Notes: a model not told the origin generated them from the letters alone. A DNA stretch of 49,341 nucleotides from Magnetococcales bacterium (GCA_015228935.1 JADGCO010000024.1:1-49341), one strand, 5' to 3'; counted from the first letter of the stretch, positions 38,128-47,276 are shown. Numbers and translations: made by a program.

Positions 38128-41100
38128 ATGATCGCTGCCATCATCCGCTGGTCCTGCCGCAACGTATTGCTGGTGATGCTGGCAACGTTTTTCCTGATTG
38201 CCAGTGGTGTCTACGCCGTCTTGCGTATTCCCCTGGACGCCATCCCGGATCTTTCCGACGTGCAGGTGATTCTTTTGACGGAATATCCTGGCCAGGCCCC
38301 GCAGGTGGTGGAAGATCAGGTCACCTATCCGTTGACCACGGCCATGCTCTCCGTGCCCCGTTCCAAACTGGTGCGGGGCATCTCTTCTTTCGGGGTCTCT
38401 TTCGTCTACATCATTTTTGAGGATGGGACCGACATCTACTGGGCGCGCAGCCGCATTCTGGAATATCTCAATTTTGCCGCCAAACGCCTCCCTCCCGGGG
38501 TCACCCCCACCCTGGGTCCCGACGCCACCGGCGTGGGTTGGGTCTATCAATATGTTGTTCTGGCAAAGGAAAAAACCCTGGCCGAACTTCGCACCCTTCA
38601 GGATTGGTATCTGCGTTATCACCTGGCCCGGGCCGAAGGGGTGGCCGAGGTGGCGAGTGTCGGCGGCTATGTTCAGCAATATCAGGTGGTCGTCGATCCC
38701 CAGCAGTTGCAGGCCTACAACATTCCGTTGGCGCGGGTCAGTCAGGCCCTGGCCATGAGCAACCGCGATGTCGGTGGCCGGGTCGTGGAGATGGCCGAAA
38801 CCGAATATATCGTGCGGGGGCGTGGCTATCTGCGGGGTGTGCAGGACATTGAAAAAATCGTTCTCAAGGAGGTGAATGGTGCCCCCATTCGCATCCGGGA
38901 TATCGCCCGGGTGGAACTGGGACCGGACGAACGCCGAGGCATGGCGGAACTGAATGGCGAAGGGGAGGTGGTCAGTGGCATCGTCGTGCAACGCTTTGGC
39001 CAGAATGCCCTGGCCGTGATCCAGAACGCCAAAAAACGCCTCGCCGAAGTCGCTGGTTCTTTGGGCGAAGGGGTGCATGTCGAAGCGGTCTATGACCGTT
39101 CGGAACTGATTTTGCGGGCGGTGGCCACGCTGCAATACACCCTCATCGAGGAGAGCCTGATCGTTGCGGTGGTCTGTGTCGTCTTTTTGCTCCATGTCCG
39201 CAGTGCCCTGGTGGCCATTCTCATGTTGCCGGTGGGGGTGTTGATTGCCGTTCTCCTCATGCAATCGCTGGGCATGACCTCCAACATCATGAGCCTGGGG
39301 GGGATTGCCATTGCCGTCGGGGCCATGGTGGATGCGGCCATCGTCATGATCGAAAATGCCCACAAACACCTGGAACGGGCCGCCCCCGGGGTGCCGCGTC
39401 TCCAGACCCTCATGGCTGCGGCCAGTGAAGTGGGACCGCCGCTCTTTTTCAGTCTGCTCGTCATTACCGTCTCCTTTCTGCCGGTGTTCACCCTGGAGTC
39501 GCAGGAGGGGCGTCTGTTCAAGCCTCTGGCCTTCACCAAAACCTTCGCCATGGCCGGGGCGGCGTTGCTTTCCGTCACCCTGGTGCCGGTGTTGATGCTC
39601 CTGTTCGTGCGCGGCCGCATCCTGCCGGAACACAAAAATCCGATCAACCGCCTGCTGATCTGGATCTATCGGCCCATCATCCGGTTGGTACTGCGTTTCA
39701 AGATATTTTTCATTCTGCTGGCCATGGGGGTCATGGCCGCCACTGTGCAGCCGGCCCTGCGTCTGGGCAGCGAATTCATGCCTGCCCTCGACGAGGGAAC
39801 CCTGCTCTACATGCCCTCGACCCTGCCGGGGCTTTCCATGACCAAGGCCGAGGAACTGATCCAGACCCAGGACAAGATCATCAAGAGTTTTCCGGAAGTG
39901 GCTTCGGTGTTTGGCAAGGCGGGGCGCGCCACCACGGCCACGGATCCTGCTCCCACCGAAATGTTCGAAACCGTGATCAACCTGAAACCCGCCGCCGCAT
40001 GGCGGCCAGGCATGACCACCGACAAACTCATTGCCGAAATGGATGCCGCCCTGCAAATGCCGGGAGTCAGCAACGCCTGGACCATGCCCCTCAAGGCCCG
40101 CATCGACATGCTGTCAACCGGCATCCGCACGCCCATCGGCATCAAGGTGTTCGGCAAAAATCTGGAGGAGTTGGAGGTGCTGGCCCAGAAGATCGAGACC
40201 GTGGTCAAAACCGTGCCCGGTACGACGAGTGCCTACGCCGAGCGCGTCGGAGGTGGCTACTACCTGACCATCGACCCGGACCGGGATGCCATTGCCCGTT
40301 ACGGCCTGACCATCGGCGATCTCCAGGATGTGATCCTGACCGCCCTGGGCGGGGAGACCGTCACCACGACCGTGGAAGGCCGGGAACGGTTTTCAGTCAA
40401 TGTGCGCTATCCCCGGGATTTTCGTTCGGATCCGGAGGCCATTGCCCAACGGGTACTCGTGCGGACCGAAAACGGGGCGCAAATTCCCCTGGGACAGTTG
40501 GCCACGGTGCTACTGGAAAAAGGTCCGGCGGTCATTCGCACCGAGAATGCCCTTCTGTCGGTCTACATTTTTGTGGACATTCGTGACCGGGATATCGGCG
40601 GCTATGTGGCGGACGCTCGCAAGGCAGTCCAGGAGCAGGTCCAAATGTCTGCCGGGACCTTCCTCCAGTGGAGCGGGCAGTTCGAGTACATGGAACGGGC
40701 CAGGGAAAAACTCAAGATTGTCCTCCCCCTGACCCTGTTCATTATTTTCCTCCTCCTGTACCTGAACTTCGGTCGCCTGACGGAAACCCTGATCGTCATG
40801 CTCTCCCTGCCGTTTGCGCTGGTGGGGGGGATCTGGCTCATGGATTCTCTGCACTTCAATCTGAGCGTGGCAGTGGCGGTCGGTTTTATCGCCCTGGCCG
40901 GGGTGGCCGCCGAGACCGGTGTCGTCATGCTGATCTACCTGGATCAAGCCTTACAGGAGCGGTTTGCCCACTGCAAGAAGGCCGGAAAAACCCTCACCCG
41001 CAGCGATCTGTATGATGCCATCATGGAAGGGGCGGTGGAGCGGGTCCGGCCCAAAATGATGACCGTCGTGGCGATCATGGCCGGCCTGCTCCCCATCATG

Positions 41101-41277
41101 TGGAGTACCGGCACCGGTTCGGAAGTGATGCGCCGCATCGCCGCCCCCATGGTGGGCGGCATGGTCTCCTCGACCCTGCTGACCCTGATCGTCATCCCGG
41201 CCATCTATGCCCTGCTCAAAGGGTTCTCCATCGGCACTGCACCGAGAGAGGAAGGAGACAAGAGGAAAAAAATATAA
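38128..41277 (+). CDS. cusA: Cu(I)/Ag(I) RND efflux pump
   Basis: This 1049-aa CusA homologue (E. coli CusA 1047 aa) exports Cu(I)/Ag(I) using the proton gradient. The copper Met triad is conserved: Met562 in LLYMPSTLPG, Met612 in TEMFETVINL and Met661 in RIDMLSTGIRTPIG, with spacings of 50 and 49 residues exactly as in E. coli Met573/623/672. The proton-relay acids are kept as Asp402 and Glu409 in AMVDAAIVMIENAHK. N-terminal IPLDAIPDLSDVQV and C-terminal GSEVMRRIAAPMVGGM also match. The gene follows cusB by 16 bases. The substrate assignment is strong because of the triad. Confidence 0.94.
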   Translation: MIAAIIRWSCRNVLLVMLATFFLIASGVYAVLRIPLDAIPDLSDVQVILLTEYPGQAPQVVEDQVTYPLTTAMLSVPRSKLVRGISSFGVSFVYIIFEDGTDIYWARSRILEYLNFAAKRLPPGVTPTLGPDATGVGWVYQYVVLAKEKTLAELRTLQDWYLRYHLARAEGVAEVASVGGYVQQYQVVVDPQQLQAYNIPLARVSQALAMSNRDVGGRVVEMAETEYIVRGRGYLRGVQDIEKIVLKEVNGAPIRIRDIARVELGPDERRGMAELNGEGEVVSGIVVQRFGQNALAVIQNAKKRLAEVAGSLGEGVHVEAVYDRSELILRAVATLQYTLIEESLIVAVVCVVFLLHVRSALVAILMLPVGVLIAVLLMQSLGMTSNIMSLGGIAIAVGAMVDAAIVMIENAHKHLERAAPGVPRLQTLMAAASEVGPPLFFSLLVITVSFLPVFTLESQEGRLFKPLAFTKTFAMAGAALLSVTLVPVLMLLFVRGRILPEHKNPINRLLIWIYRPIIRLVLRFKIFFILLAMGVMAATVQPALRLGSEFMPALDEGTLLYMPSTLPGLSMTKAEELIQTQDKIIKSFPEVASVFGKAGRATTATDPAPTEMFETVINLKPAAAWRPGMTTDKLIAEMDAALQMPGVSNAWTMPLKARIDMLSTGIRTPIGIKVFGKNLEELEVLAQKIETVVKTVPGTTSAYAERVGGGYYLTIDPDRDAIARYGLTIGDLQDVILTALGGETVTTTVEGRERFSVNVRYPRDFRSDPEAIAQRVLVRTENGAQIPLGQLATVLLEKGPAVIRTENALLSVYIFVDIRDRDIGGYVADARKAVQEQVQMSAGTFLQWSGQFEYMERAREKLKIVLPLTLFIIFLLLYLNFGRLTETLIVMLSLPFALVGGIWLMDSLHFNLSVAVAVGFIALAGVAAETGVVMLIYLDQALQERFAHCKKAGKTLTRSDLYDAIMEGAVERVRPKMMTVVAIMAGLLPIMWSTGTGSEVMRRIAAPMVGGMVSSTLLTLIVIPAIYALLKGFSIGTAPREEGDKRKKI

Positions 41278-41346
41278 AGCAAACACAGGAATACAGGCTG
41301 GTGATATCACATTGATTGTCAAGAGACGAACGTCATGGAGAGCGAC

Positions 41347-41550
41347 ATGAAAGCTCAAATGATCACATTGTTATTGTCGGCTGCCTTCTCTCTGTCCGGG
41401 TGCCTGCCCATGATGTTGCCCATGATGGGTATGATGGGGAGCCAACATGGCACCCAGGATGCGTCCCACCAGAACAAATCCGGCGCGGAGTCGGCATCGA
41501 ACAGATCCGCGCCGCAGGAAGAGGAGGCTCAGCATCAGCAAAAGAAATAA
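41347..41550 (+). CDS. Small Met/His-containing lipoprotein
   Basis: This 67-aa putative lipoprotein has an export helix ending in the lipobox LSGC, then LPMMLPMMGMMGSQHG, six Met within a few residues, and a hydrophilic Gln/His/Ser tail. The Met cluster next to cusA suggests Cu(I) or Ag(I) binding at the outer membrane, in the way of small periplasmic copper chaperones. ATG 41347 has GGAG six bases upstream. No named family was recognised. The next 187 bases to the parD-like gene hold no supported gene. Confidence 0.72.
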   Translation: MKAQMITLLLSAAFSLSGCLPMMLPMMGMMGSQHGTQDASHQNKSGAESASNRSAPQEEEAQHQQKK

Positions 41551-41737
41551 TCTGTCCATTAAAAATCGACGGCTTTCCAGAAGATATGCCTCACTTCGAC
41601 CCCGAGAACTACGAACAACGCCTCGATGCAGAGCCAAATTTCTGGACAGCCTCTCAATCAAGCAGTATTCACTGGACTTAAGCCAACGAGGTATGGCAAG
41701 GTATTACCTGTGATTCATAATAACGAGAGAACATGCC

Positions 41738-42028
41738 ATGACTGCCTCTGTTGCAAAACCCATGTCCGTCAAACTCGATCCGGATACTCGTTCGCGTGTT
41801 GAACGCCTTGCGAAAGTTCGACATCGCACCGCGCACTGGATCATGCGCGAAGCCATAAACCAATATGTTGAACGAGAGGAAAAACGCGAAGCCTTCCGGC
41901 AAGACACTCTCAATGCATGGGATGAATATCAAGAAACAGGCTTGCACGCAACCGCTGAAGAAGTGGATGCATGGCTTGCAAGTTGGGGTACAGACAAAGA
42001 ACGACCAGTTCCAACATGCCACAAGTAA
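41738..42028 (+). CDS. Ribbon-helix-helix antitoxin, ParD/CopG-like
   Basis: This 96-aa protein has an N-terminal ribbon-helix-helix segment, MSVKLDPDTRSRVERLAK then TAHWIMREAINQYVEREE. A tail with LHATAEEVDAWLASW follows, which usually wraps the toxin. GAGAG lies nine bases before the ATG. The following toxin start overlaps its end by 13 bases. It is expected to repress the pair's promoter and neutralise the toxin. It begins the TA array that follows the cus genes. Confidence 0.85.
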   Translation: MTASVAKPMSVKLDPDTRSRVERLAKVRHRTAHWIMREAINQYVEREEKREAFRQDTLNAWDEYQETGLHATAEEVDAWLASWGTDKERPVPTCHK

Positions 42029-42306
42029 AATATGCTCCCGGCGCAATCCGTGACCTTCAACGGCTGAGAGAGTTTTTGCAACTGAAAAATCCAATTGCAG
42101 CCATGCGATCAGGAAAAACCATTATGAAGGCCATTGAGGTGCTTGGCCATCAGCCACAAATTGGCCGTCCCGTAGATGATATGCCGGTCGATTATCGGGA
42201 ATGGCTCATTGATTTTGGCGACAATGGTTACGTGGCAAGATATCGTTTTGATGGTGATGCCGTGATCATTCTGGCTGTGCGCCACCAAAAAGAGGTTGGC
42301 TATTGA
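42016..42306 (+). CDS. RelE/ParE-family toxin
   Basis: This 96-aa RelE/ParE-fold protein has VKYAPGAIRDLQRLREFL, a helix pair through AMRSGKTIMKAIEVL, PQIGRPVDDMPVDYREWLIDFG, and ends with a strand VIILAVRHQKEVGY. The HQKE and late Tyr placement fits ParE-type gyrase inhibitors or RelE-like RNases; the target cannot be separated by sequence. It starts inside the antitoxin gene. Its stop is immediately followed by the chimeric TA scar at 42309. Confidence 0.85.
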   Translation: MPQVKYAPGAIRDLQRLREFLQLKNPIAAMRSGKTIMKAIEVLGHQPQIGRPVDDMPVDYREWLIDFGDNGYVARYRFDGDAVIILAVRHQKEVGY

Positions 42307-42308
42307 TG

Positions 42309-42420
42309 GCAATTGTACCATCCTTTGCACAGAGGACATGCAACATGGGCAGGTGACCGAGGATTTTTTGACCATCACATGCGAAAAGAATGGGGCCGTC
42401 ACCCATGAGTGAAGCTTGCC
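42309..42420 (+). pseudogene. Chimeric scar of vapC end fused to a vapB/vapC junction
   Basis: Bases 42311-42376 match the 3' end of the intact vapC (43101-43166) with about four differences in 66. They are immediately followed by 42379-42420, which match the junction between the second vapB end and the truncated vapC start (43581-43622) with about four differences in 42. No full gene is present. The stretch is a relic of an older tandem vapBC arrangement that lost its middle. The remaining 42421-42517 shows nothing coding. Confidence 0.85.
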
Positions 42421-42517
42421 GGTTCAAGCGACAGGACGGGGTTGTCTGCGACGTCATAAATGGTCAGACTGAATGTTGCGGGTCACATCAGGGAAAACCT
42501 CGTCGGGAGAAACGACC

Positions 42518-42793
42518 ATGATGGCGGTTGAATTGAAAGCATCCATTTGTGATCATCAGATGACCATTGCCAGTGATCATCTGCCAGCCCACGCAAGTCA
42601 TGTGCGGGTAATCGTACTTTATGATGAAAACATAGAGCAGCAGCAACAATCATCAACAAACAACCAGGAACTTCTGGCAGACATCATTTCCAAACAGAAG
42701 AATCGAAAGAAAGAAATGGCACAAGCGCTGGCAGCTTATCGCCTTCCTTTGAGCGATTACAAATTCGATCGGGACGAGGCCAATGCCAGATAA
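42518..42793 (+). CDS. Putative antitoxin paired with VapC
   Basis: This 91-aa protein starts at ATG 42518 with GGGAG upstream; a second ATG follows directly. The N-terminal half contains HVRVIVLYDE, resembling AbrB- or PHD-like antitoxin strands. The C-terminal half is charged and helical (IISKQKNRKKEMAQALAAYR), ending in an FDRDEANAR tail that could enter the toxin site. It overlaps the vapC start by 11 bases. The antitoxin role is inferred from pairing and tail; the exact family is uncertain. Confidence 0.72.
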   Translation: MMAVELKASICDHQMTIASDHLPAHASHVRVIVLYDENIEQQQQSSTNNQELLADIISKQKNRKKEMAQALAAYRLPLSDYKFDRDEANAR

Positions 42794-43190
42794 ATTATTC
42801 CTTGACAGCAACGTTGCCATTTATGGAGTTTCTGACAATGAGGCCAAACGTCAAAAGGCTATCGACCTTTTTCTGAAGGAGCCAGTGATTTCCACCCAGG
42901 TATTGAGTGAAACCATATCTGTCTTGCACCGCAAATGGAAGCTGAGTTATCCGGTAATTGCAGATATCTTGGAAAAATCTTTCCCTTATGCGACCGTCAT
43001 TCCGGTTTTGCCGGAAACGATTCGAATCGCGCTGATGCTAGGAGAAAAATATGGATTCTCTTATTATGATTGCCAGATCATTGCCTCAGCCCTGGAAGCC
43101 AATTGTACCACCCTTTGCACGGAGGACATGCAGCATGGGCAGGTGATCGAGGATTTTTTGACCATCGTCAATCCATTTGAAGTCACTTGA
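42783..43190 (+). CDS. vapC: VapC-like PIN toxin
   Basis: This 135-aa PIN-domain ribonuclease has the acidic residues in order: LFLDSNVAIYG (first Asp), STQVLSETISVL (Glu), SYYDCQIIASAL (Asp) and LCTEDMQHGQ (final Glu/Asp). Length and layout fit VapC toxins that cut initiator tRNA or rRNA. It overlaps the antitoxin gene by 11 bases. Its last 22 codons have a second, decayed copy at 42311-42376. The stop lies in a short tandem GAAGTCACTT repeat. Confidence 0.88.
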   Translation: MPDKLFLDSNVAIYGVSDNEAKRQKAIDLFLKEPVISTQVLSETISVLHRKWKLSYPVIADILEKSFPYATVIPVLPETIRIALMLGEKYGFSYYDCQIIASALEANCTTLCTEDMQHGQVIEDFLTIVNPFEVT

Positions 43191-43343
43191 AGTCACTTGG
43201 TGGATCGTTCCGGGTGACAATCGGCTAAGTGAAAATATTGCTGGATCCCGGATCGAGCAGTCTGCGACAATGGGCACGGAAAAGAGGAAGTTGTCGAATT
43301 CGAGCAAGCCTGATCGGTGATCATTGCTGGTGGAGAACGTCCC

Positions 43344-43610
43344 ATGCTGGAAATTTCCCTGACTCCGGAATTGGAGCAACAACTTGCCAGTCAGGCCAAG
43401 GATTCAGGACGCGACTTGGCCGGTTTTATCCTGTCCATCATCAAGGATTATGTGGAGGATCAGACAAACGTCAAGCAACGAAAGCTTGATTCGTCGGATG
43501 AAATTCGACAACAAGCGCTTGCCGCACAGGCAGGATTTCCAAAAAGAGATCAGGAAAAATTGGACGAGGAATTTGCCGCCATACGAAAAGAATGGGACCG
43601 TCACCTGTGA
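43344..43610 (+). CDS. Second VapB-like antitoxin
   Basis: This 88-aa protein starts at ATG 43344 with GGAG eight bases upstream. Its N-terminal MLEISLTPELEQQLASQAKD and FILSIIKDYVEDQ form a ribbon-helix-helix-like module, and the tail (EEFAAIRKEWDRHL) would cover the toxin. A GTGA overlap joins it to a truncated toxin gene. TGATC-GGT-GATCA (43311-43323) lies about 20 bases upstream and could be an operator. With its toxin cut short, this antitoxin may be an orphan able to neutralise related toxins. Confidence 0.78.
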   Translation: MLEISLTPELEQQLASQAKDSGRDLAGFILSIIKDYVEDQTNVKQRKLDSSDEIRQQALAAQAGFPKRDQEKLDEEFAAIRKEWDRHL

Positions 43611-43774
43611 GTGAAGCTTGCCTCATCGATACAAATATACTGATTTACTTTCTTAATCAACACCCTGATTCGATGTTTCATGAATGTGTGTTGTCGGCTC
43701 TATCGAAAAAATCCGCCATTTCAGTCGTCACGACGATTGAGTTGCTGGGCAGCAGATTGATGGATTGCAATTGA
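43607..43774 (+). pseudogene. Truncated VapC-like PIN toxin
   Basis: From GTG 43607 the frame encodes a PIN start (CLIDTNILIYFLNQ, with the first catalytic Asp) and continues to ISVVTTIELLG with the second acidic residue. It then runs into unrelated residues and stops after 55 codons; PIN toxins need about 125. The C-terminal half with the remaining catalytic acids is missing, so activity is not expected. The break comes just after the ELLG segment. Confidence 0.85.
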
Positions 43775-43827
43775 TCAACCCCTTCGGGATAACGTGATGG
43801 ACGATAATCAGGAAAAGGATGCGTGAC

Positions 43828-44298
43828 ATGAACCAACGCAACACGAATCATCTAATCCGGCCCTGGGGGTTGGGCCTGCTCCTGGTGTGGATGGGGTGGT
43901 TTGGGATCCAGACACCGGTCCTGGCCGCCGATCTTGTGGTTTACAAATCACCCACCTGCGGGTGTTGCGGTGCCTGGATCAAGCACATGGAACAAAACGG
44001 TTTTACAGTGGAAGTGCATGAAAAAGATGCCATGACGGAGATCAAGCGGCAGTTGGGAGTTCCAGCCTCGCTCGAATCCTGCCACACCGGGGTGATCGGG
44101 GGCTATCTGGTGGAAGGTCATGTCCCGGCGACAGATGTACGGCGTTTGCTGGCGGAAAAACCGTCCGTGAAAGGAATCGCTGCACCCGGCATGCCGGTGG
44201 GATCCCCGGGCATGGAAGTGCCCGGCCAAAAACCGGAACCCTATCAGGTACTTTCCTTTACCGGGAATGGTGAAGCAAAACTGTTCGCCAATCATTGA
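43828..44298 (+). CDS. DUF411 copper-associated periplasmic protein
   Basis: This 156-aa exported protein has an N-terminal signal helix (GLLLVWMGWFGIQTPVLA) followed by the DUF411 core: LVVYKSPTCGCCGAWIKHME with the CGCC metal-binding motif, LGVPASLESCHTGVIGGYLVEGHVPA, and KGIAAPGMPVGSPGME. DUF411 proteins (also called CopG in copper-resistance loci, unrelated to the RHH CopG) accompany copper or silver efflux genes and are thought to handle periplasmic copper. ATG 43828 has AAGG nine bases upstream. It is separated from cusA by the TA array, which suggests the array was inserted into a once continuous copper cluster. The 104 bases after it hold no gene. Confidence 0.9.
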   Translation: MNQRNTNHLIRPWGLGLLLVWMGWFGIQTPVLAADLVVYKSPTCGCCGAWIKHMEQNGFTVEVHEKDAMTEIKRQLGVPASLESCHTGVIGGYLVEGHVPATDVRRLLAEKPSVKGIAAPGMPVGSPGMEVPGQKPEPYQVLSFTGNGEAKLFANH

Positions 44299-44402
44299 TC
44301 CCGGGTCAATCCCAAGGCAATGGGCATTTGTGGAACGGAAACTGGCCACGGGTATTGGTGTTTAGCTGGTCATCAGCCCCCATGTCATGCCCGGTGACTG
44401 TG

Positions 44403-47276
44403 TCATGACACCCCTTTTGACTTCAAGAATGGGGCGAATTTCATGTCGGCATCCATGATATGTTCCAATAACCAGGCCTTGGCAAAATCCAGGGCATCCA
44501 TGACCACGGTAAATTCCCCGGCATGAAATCTCTGGATCAACTGTGTGACATCATGCACAAGCTTGTCGTGTATTTCGAGATGTTGCCGGGTTTCCGGATA
44601 ATTGTATTTCCGGAAGTATTCAGCCTCATGTTCAAAATGCGAGACGGTATATTGGGCCAGTTCGTTCAGTATGGTACCGACGGCCTCGGCACCGCGTCCC
44701 TGTTCCATGGCCTTGTGGATATCATTGAGGAGATCCAGGAGCTTATGATGATCGGTGTCCACGACCGTGATGCCGGTTTCCAGTTTTTTGGACCAGGGGA
44801 AGAAGAGTCCGCGGTCTGCGTTTTGATCGGTTTCATCGCGATAAAATACATCGATGAGGGCAAAAAGATTTTGACAGGATTTTAAATATTCAGCCATTTT
44901 GGCGTGGACGGCGGCAGGATCGTGTCCCTCTTTCTTGGCAAGCAAGGTCACCATGGAGCGGGCCAGATCATGGACGGCACGATTGCCTGCCACCAGTTTT
45001 TGGAAAGAGGGGTTCTGGCCAAAACGGGATTGACCTGCCTGATGAATCCAGGTACCGAGTTCGGATTGATCCGGACCGGGGATATCGTCGGGGGTGAGTG
45101 TCAGGCGACCGGTGCTGGCCATTTCCATGCGACTCTGTAAATTCAGGAAAAAACCTTTGACGCGACGAATATCAAATGGAGGTTGGGTCATGGTGAGCGC
45201 GGCCTGGGTGGCGTAGAGGGCACCGCTCATGTTTTGCAACACCTCGCCCATGCGCTGAAAGTGGGTTGCCGAGCCGAGCATCATGGTGGATGTGCGGGCG
45301 GATTGATCCATTTTTTCCGCAACGTTGGCGGAGATGGCCATGGTATGGTTGGCCGACTCCAGGATGGATGCGGCAAACTCTTTGGCTTCCCGGCTTTCCT
45401 GGGCCACAAAACCGGCAGCCGTGGCCACTTCGGCTGCCGAACGGGCAACCTCGCCGGTGCCGGTGGCTGCTTCGGCGGCGGCCCGGGCCACATCCTGGGC
45501 TGCCATGTTCAGTTCGCGGGTGTTGCGGGTGACCTCTTCGGCGGCCTCGGCCACATCGGTCATGGATTGCACGATACCATCGATGGTTCTGGTCTGCGTA
45601 TCCACCGAACTCGTGATTTCGGTATTGGATTGGTTGATGCGTTGAATGCTTTCGGTGATTTCGGCGCTGGCCCGGGTGACTTCCTCGGTTTTGTCCCGGA
45701 TATCCTCGGCTTTTTCATAGATCATCCGCGTGGCTTCAGCGGTTTGCCGGGCGAGTTCTTTGACCTCGTTGGCCACCACGGCAAACCCTTTGCCGGCATC
45801 ACCGGCCCCGGCGGCCTCGATGGCGGCATTGAGCGAGAGCATGTTGGTTTGTTCGGCAATATTGTTGATCACTTCCACCACATGACCGATCTCGCGGGCG
45901 GCACTGGCCAGTTCTTTCATGACCGACTGGCTTTCGGTGGCATGGCTGTTGGCCTGTTCCGATTCCCGGCTGGCGGCCAGACACCGCTCGCGGATTTCGG
46001 CAATGGCGGAACTCATCTCCTGGACCGAAGTGGCCACGGTTTTGACCGAGCTGTCCACCTGTTCCAGGCTGCGATTGACACCGCCGATGTTGGCGGTGAT
46101 TTGTTCCGCTGCCGAGGCGATGGTGTTGATATTGGAGCTGGCCTCTTCCGTACCCGCCGCAATGGTGTTGACATTGCTGGCCACCATGTCCGCCGCTTCC
46201 GAGATGGTGTTGATGTTGGTATTGGCCTGACTGATGGACCTGGTTACGTTGGTGATTTCCTGGCTCAGAATGGTGTTTTGTTCCTGGACATCCCTGGCCA
46301 GGGACTGGCTGTTGGTGGCGTCATCGCGTACCTGGTCGCGAATCTTGACCACCTCGGAGGCACAGGCGGTGATGCTGCCGGAGTGCAGGGAGATGATCCG
46401 CATCAATCTGGCAACGGTGTCGGCCAGGTGATTGATCGATCTGGCCATGCCGTGCGTTTGGCCATTGCGGGCCGGAAAACGGACTGTCAAATCCCCGGAA
46501 GCCAACCGATGCAGGGTATCGACCATCTGGTTGATGTCGCCGCCCATCTGTTCCAGAATGCTGTGTGCGATCAGCAGAATGCCTCCAGCCAGGATGGCGG
46601 TCAGGAAGAGAATTTCTGCCAGGGAATATTGGGCATCGACCCAGAAGGCATGATCCACATCGTCCAGATAAATGCCCGAGCCGATGATCCATCCCCATGG
46701 TGTAAATCCCTTGACGAAGGAGATCTTTTCTTCAGGGCTGGAATCAGGGGAACGTGCCCAGTGGTAGGCAACAAACCCTGAACCTGCTTTTTGAACGGTT
46801 TCGACCATGGTGCGAAACACGGGTTTGCCTGTGGGATCTTTCGTTTCCGACAGGTCTTGACCGTTCATGTCCGGCTTCAGGGGATGCAGGACCATGCGGG
46901 GATGCAGATCGTTGATCCAAAAATAATCATTATTGCCATAACGCAGGGCGGCAATGGTGGCGACAGCCTCTTTTTGTGCCTGGCTTTTGGAGACGGTACC
47001 TGATTTTTCCCGGGCGTGATGAAAATCAAGGATGCCATAAGCCGTTTCCACGAGTTGCCGGACCTTGACCTGGCGATCATCCAGCATCTGGGATTTATGG
47101 GTCATGAGGCCCAATCCGCCCAATGTCAGGGAACACACCAACCCCAGAACAACAATCAACATGAGTCGCTGACGAATCGTCAGGCGGGAAAGATCAATGC
47201 GCTTCAGATAGGCAGGAATGGCTTGCAGCAGGCGATCTGGAGTGTTCGAACGTTGTTGATGAGGCCTGGTTGCCAT
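44403..47276 (-). CDS. Chemoreceptor with sCache, HAMP, MA, CZB-like and hemerythrin domains
   Basis: This is a 957-aa chemotaxis receptor. A membrane helix (about 36-56) precedes a periplasmic single-Cache domain ([30 protein letters not shown]). A second helix, HAMP and the MCP signalling domain (hairpin tip [32 protein letters not shown]) follow. After it comes a CZB-like segment ([36 protein letters not shown]) whose usual zinc ligands look replaced, with Ser for Cys and Asn for one His. The last about 130 residues are a hemerythrin with all iron ligands: [20 protein letters not shown] and LLEHIMDAD. It is probably an oxygen or redox aerotaxis sensor. ATG 47276 has AGGAGG nine bases upstream. 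Confidence 0.92.
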   Translation of the reverse strand: MATRPHQQRSNTPDRLLQAIPAYLKRIDLSRLTIRQRLMLIVVLGLVCSLTLGGLGLMTHKSQMLDDRQVKVRQLVETAYGILDFHHAREKSGTVSKSQAQKEAVATIAALRYGNNDYFWINDLHPRMVLHPLKPDMNGQDLSETKDPTGKPVFRTMVETVQKAGSGFVAYHWARSPDSSPEEKISFVKGFTPWGWIIGSGIYLDDVDHAFWVDAQYSLAEILFLTAILAGGILLIAHSILEQMGGDINQMVDTLHRLASGDLTVRFPARNGQTHGMARSINHLADTVARLMRIISLHSGSITACASEVVKIRDQVRDDATNSQSLARDVQEQNTILSQEITNVTRSISQANTNINTISEAADMVASNVNTIAAGTEEASSNINTIASAAEQITANIGGVNRSLEQVDSSVKTVATSVQEMSSAIAEIRERCLAASRESEQANSHATESQSVMKELASAAREIGHVVEVINNIAEQTNMLSLNAAIEAAGAGDAGKGFAVVANEVKELARQTAEATRMIYEKAEDIRDKTEEVTRASAEITESIQRINQSNTEITSSVDTQTRTIDGIVQSMTDVAEAAEEVTRNTRELNMAAQDVARAAAEAATGTGEVARSAAEVATAAGFVAQESREAKEFAASILESANHTMAISANVAEKMDQSARTSTMMLGSATHFQRMGEVLQNMSGALYATQAALTMTQPPFDIRRVKGFFLNLQSRMEMASTGRLTLTPDDIPGPDQSELGTWIHQAGQSRFGQNPSFQKLVAGNRAVHDLARSMVTLLAKKEGHDPAAVHAKMAEYLKSCQNLFALIDVFYRDETDQNADRGLFFPWSKKLETGITVVDTDHHKLLDLLNDIHKAMEQGRGAEAVGTILNELAQYTVSHFEHEAEYFRKYNYPETRQHLEIHDKLVHDVTQLIQRFHAGEFTVVMDALDFAKAWLLEHIMDADMKFAPFLKSKGVS

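Noticed and set aside
38059-40056. 665-codon minus-strand frame opposite cusA
   Set aside because: The plus strand encodes CusA with the Met triad; the reverse is His/Gln/Asp-rich shadow sequence.
41316-41681. 121-codon frame overlapping the Met-rich lipoprotein
   Set aside because: The overlapping frame has a lipobox and a ribosome-binding site; this one has neither a good start nor a family.
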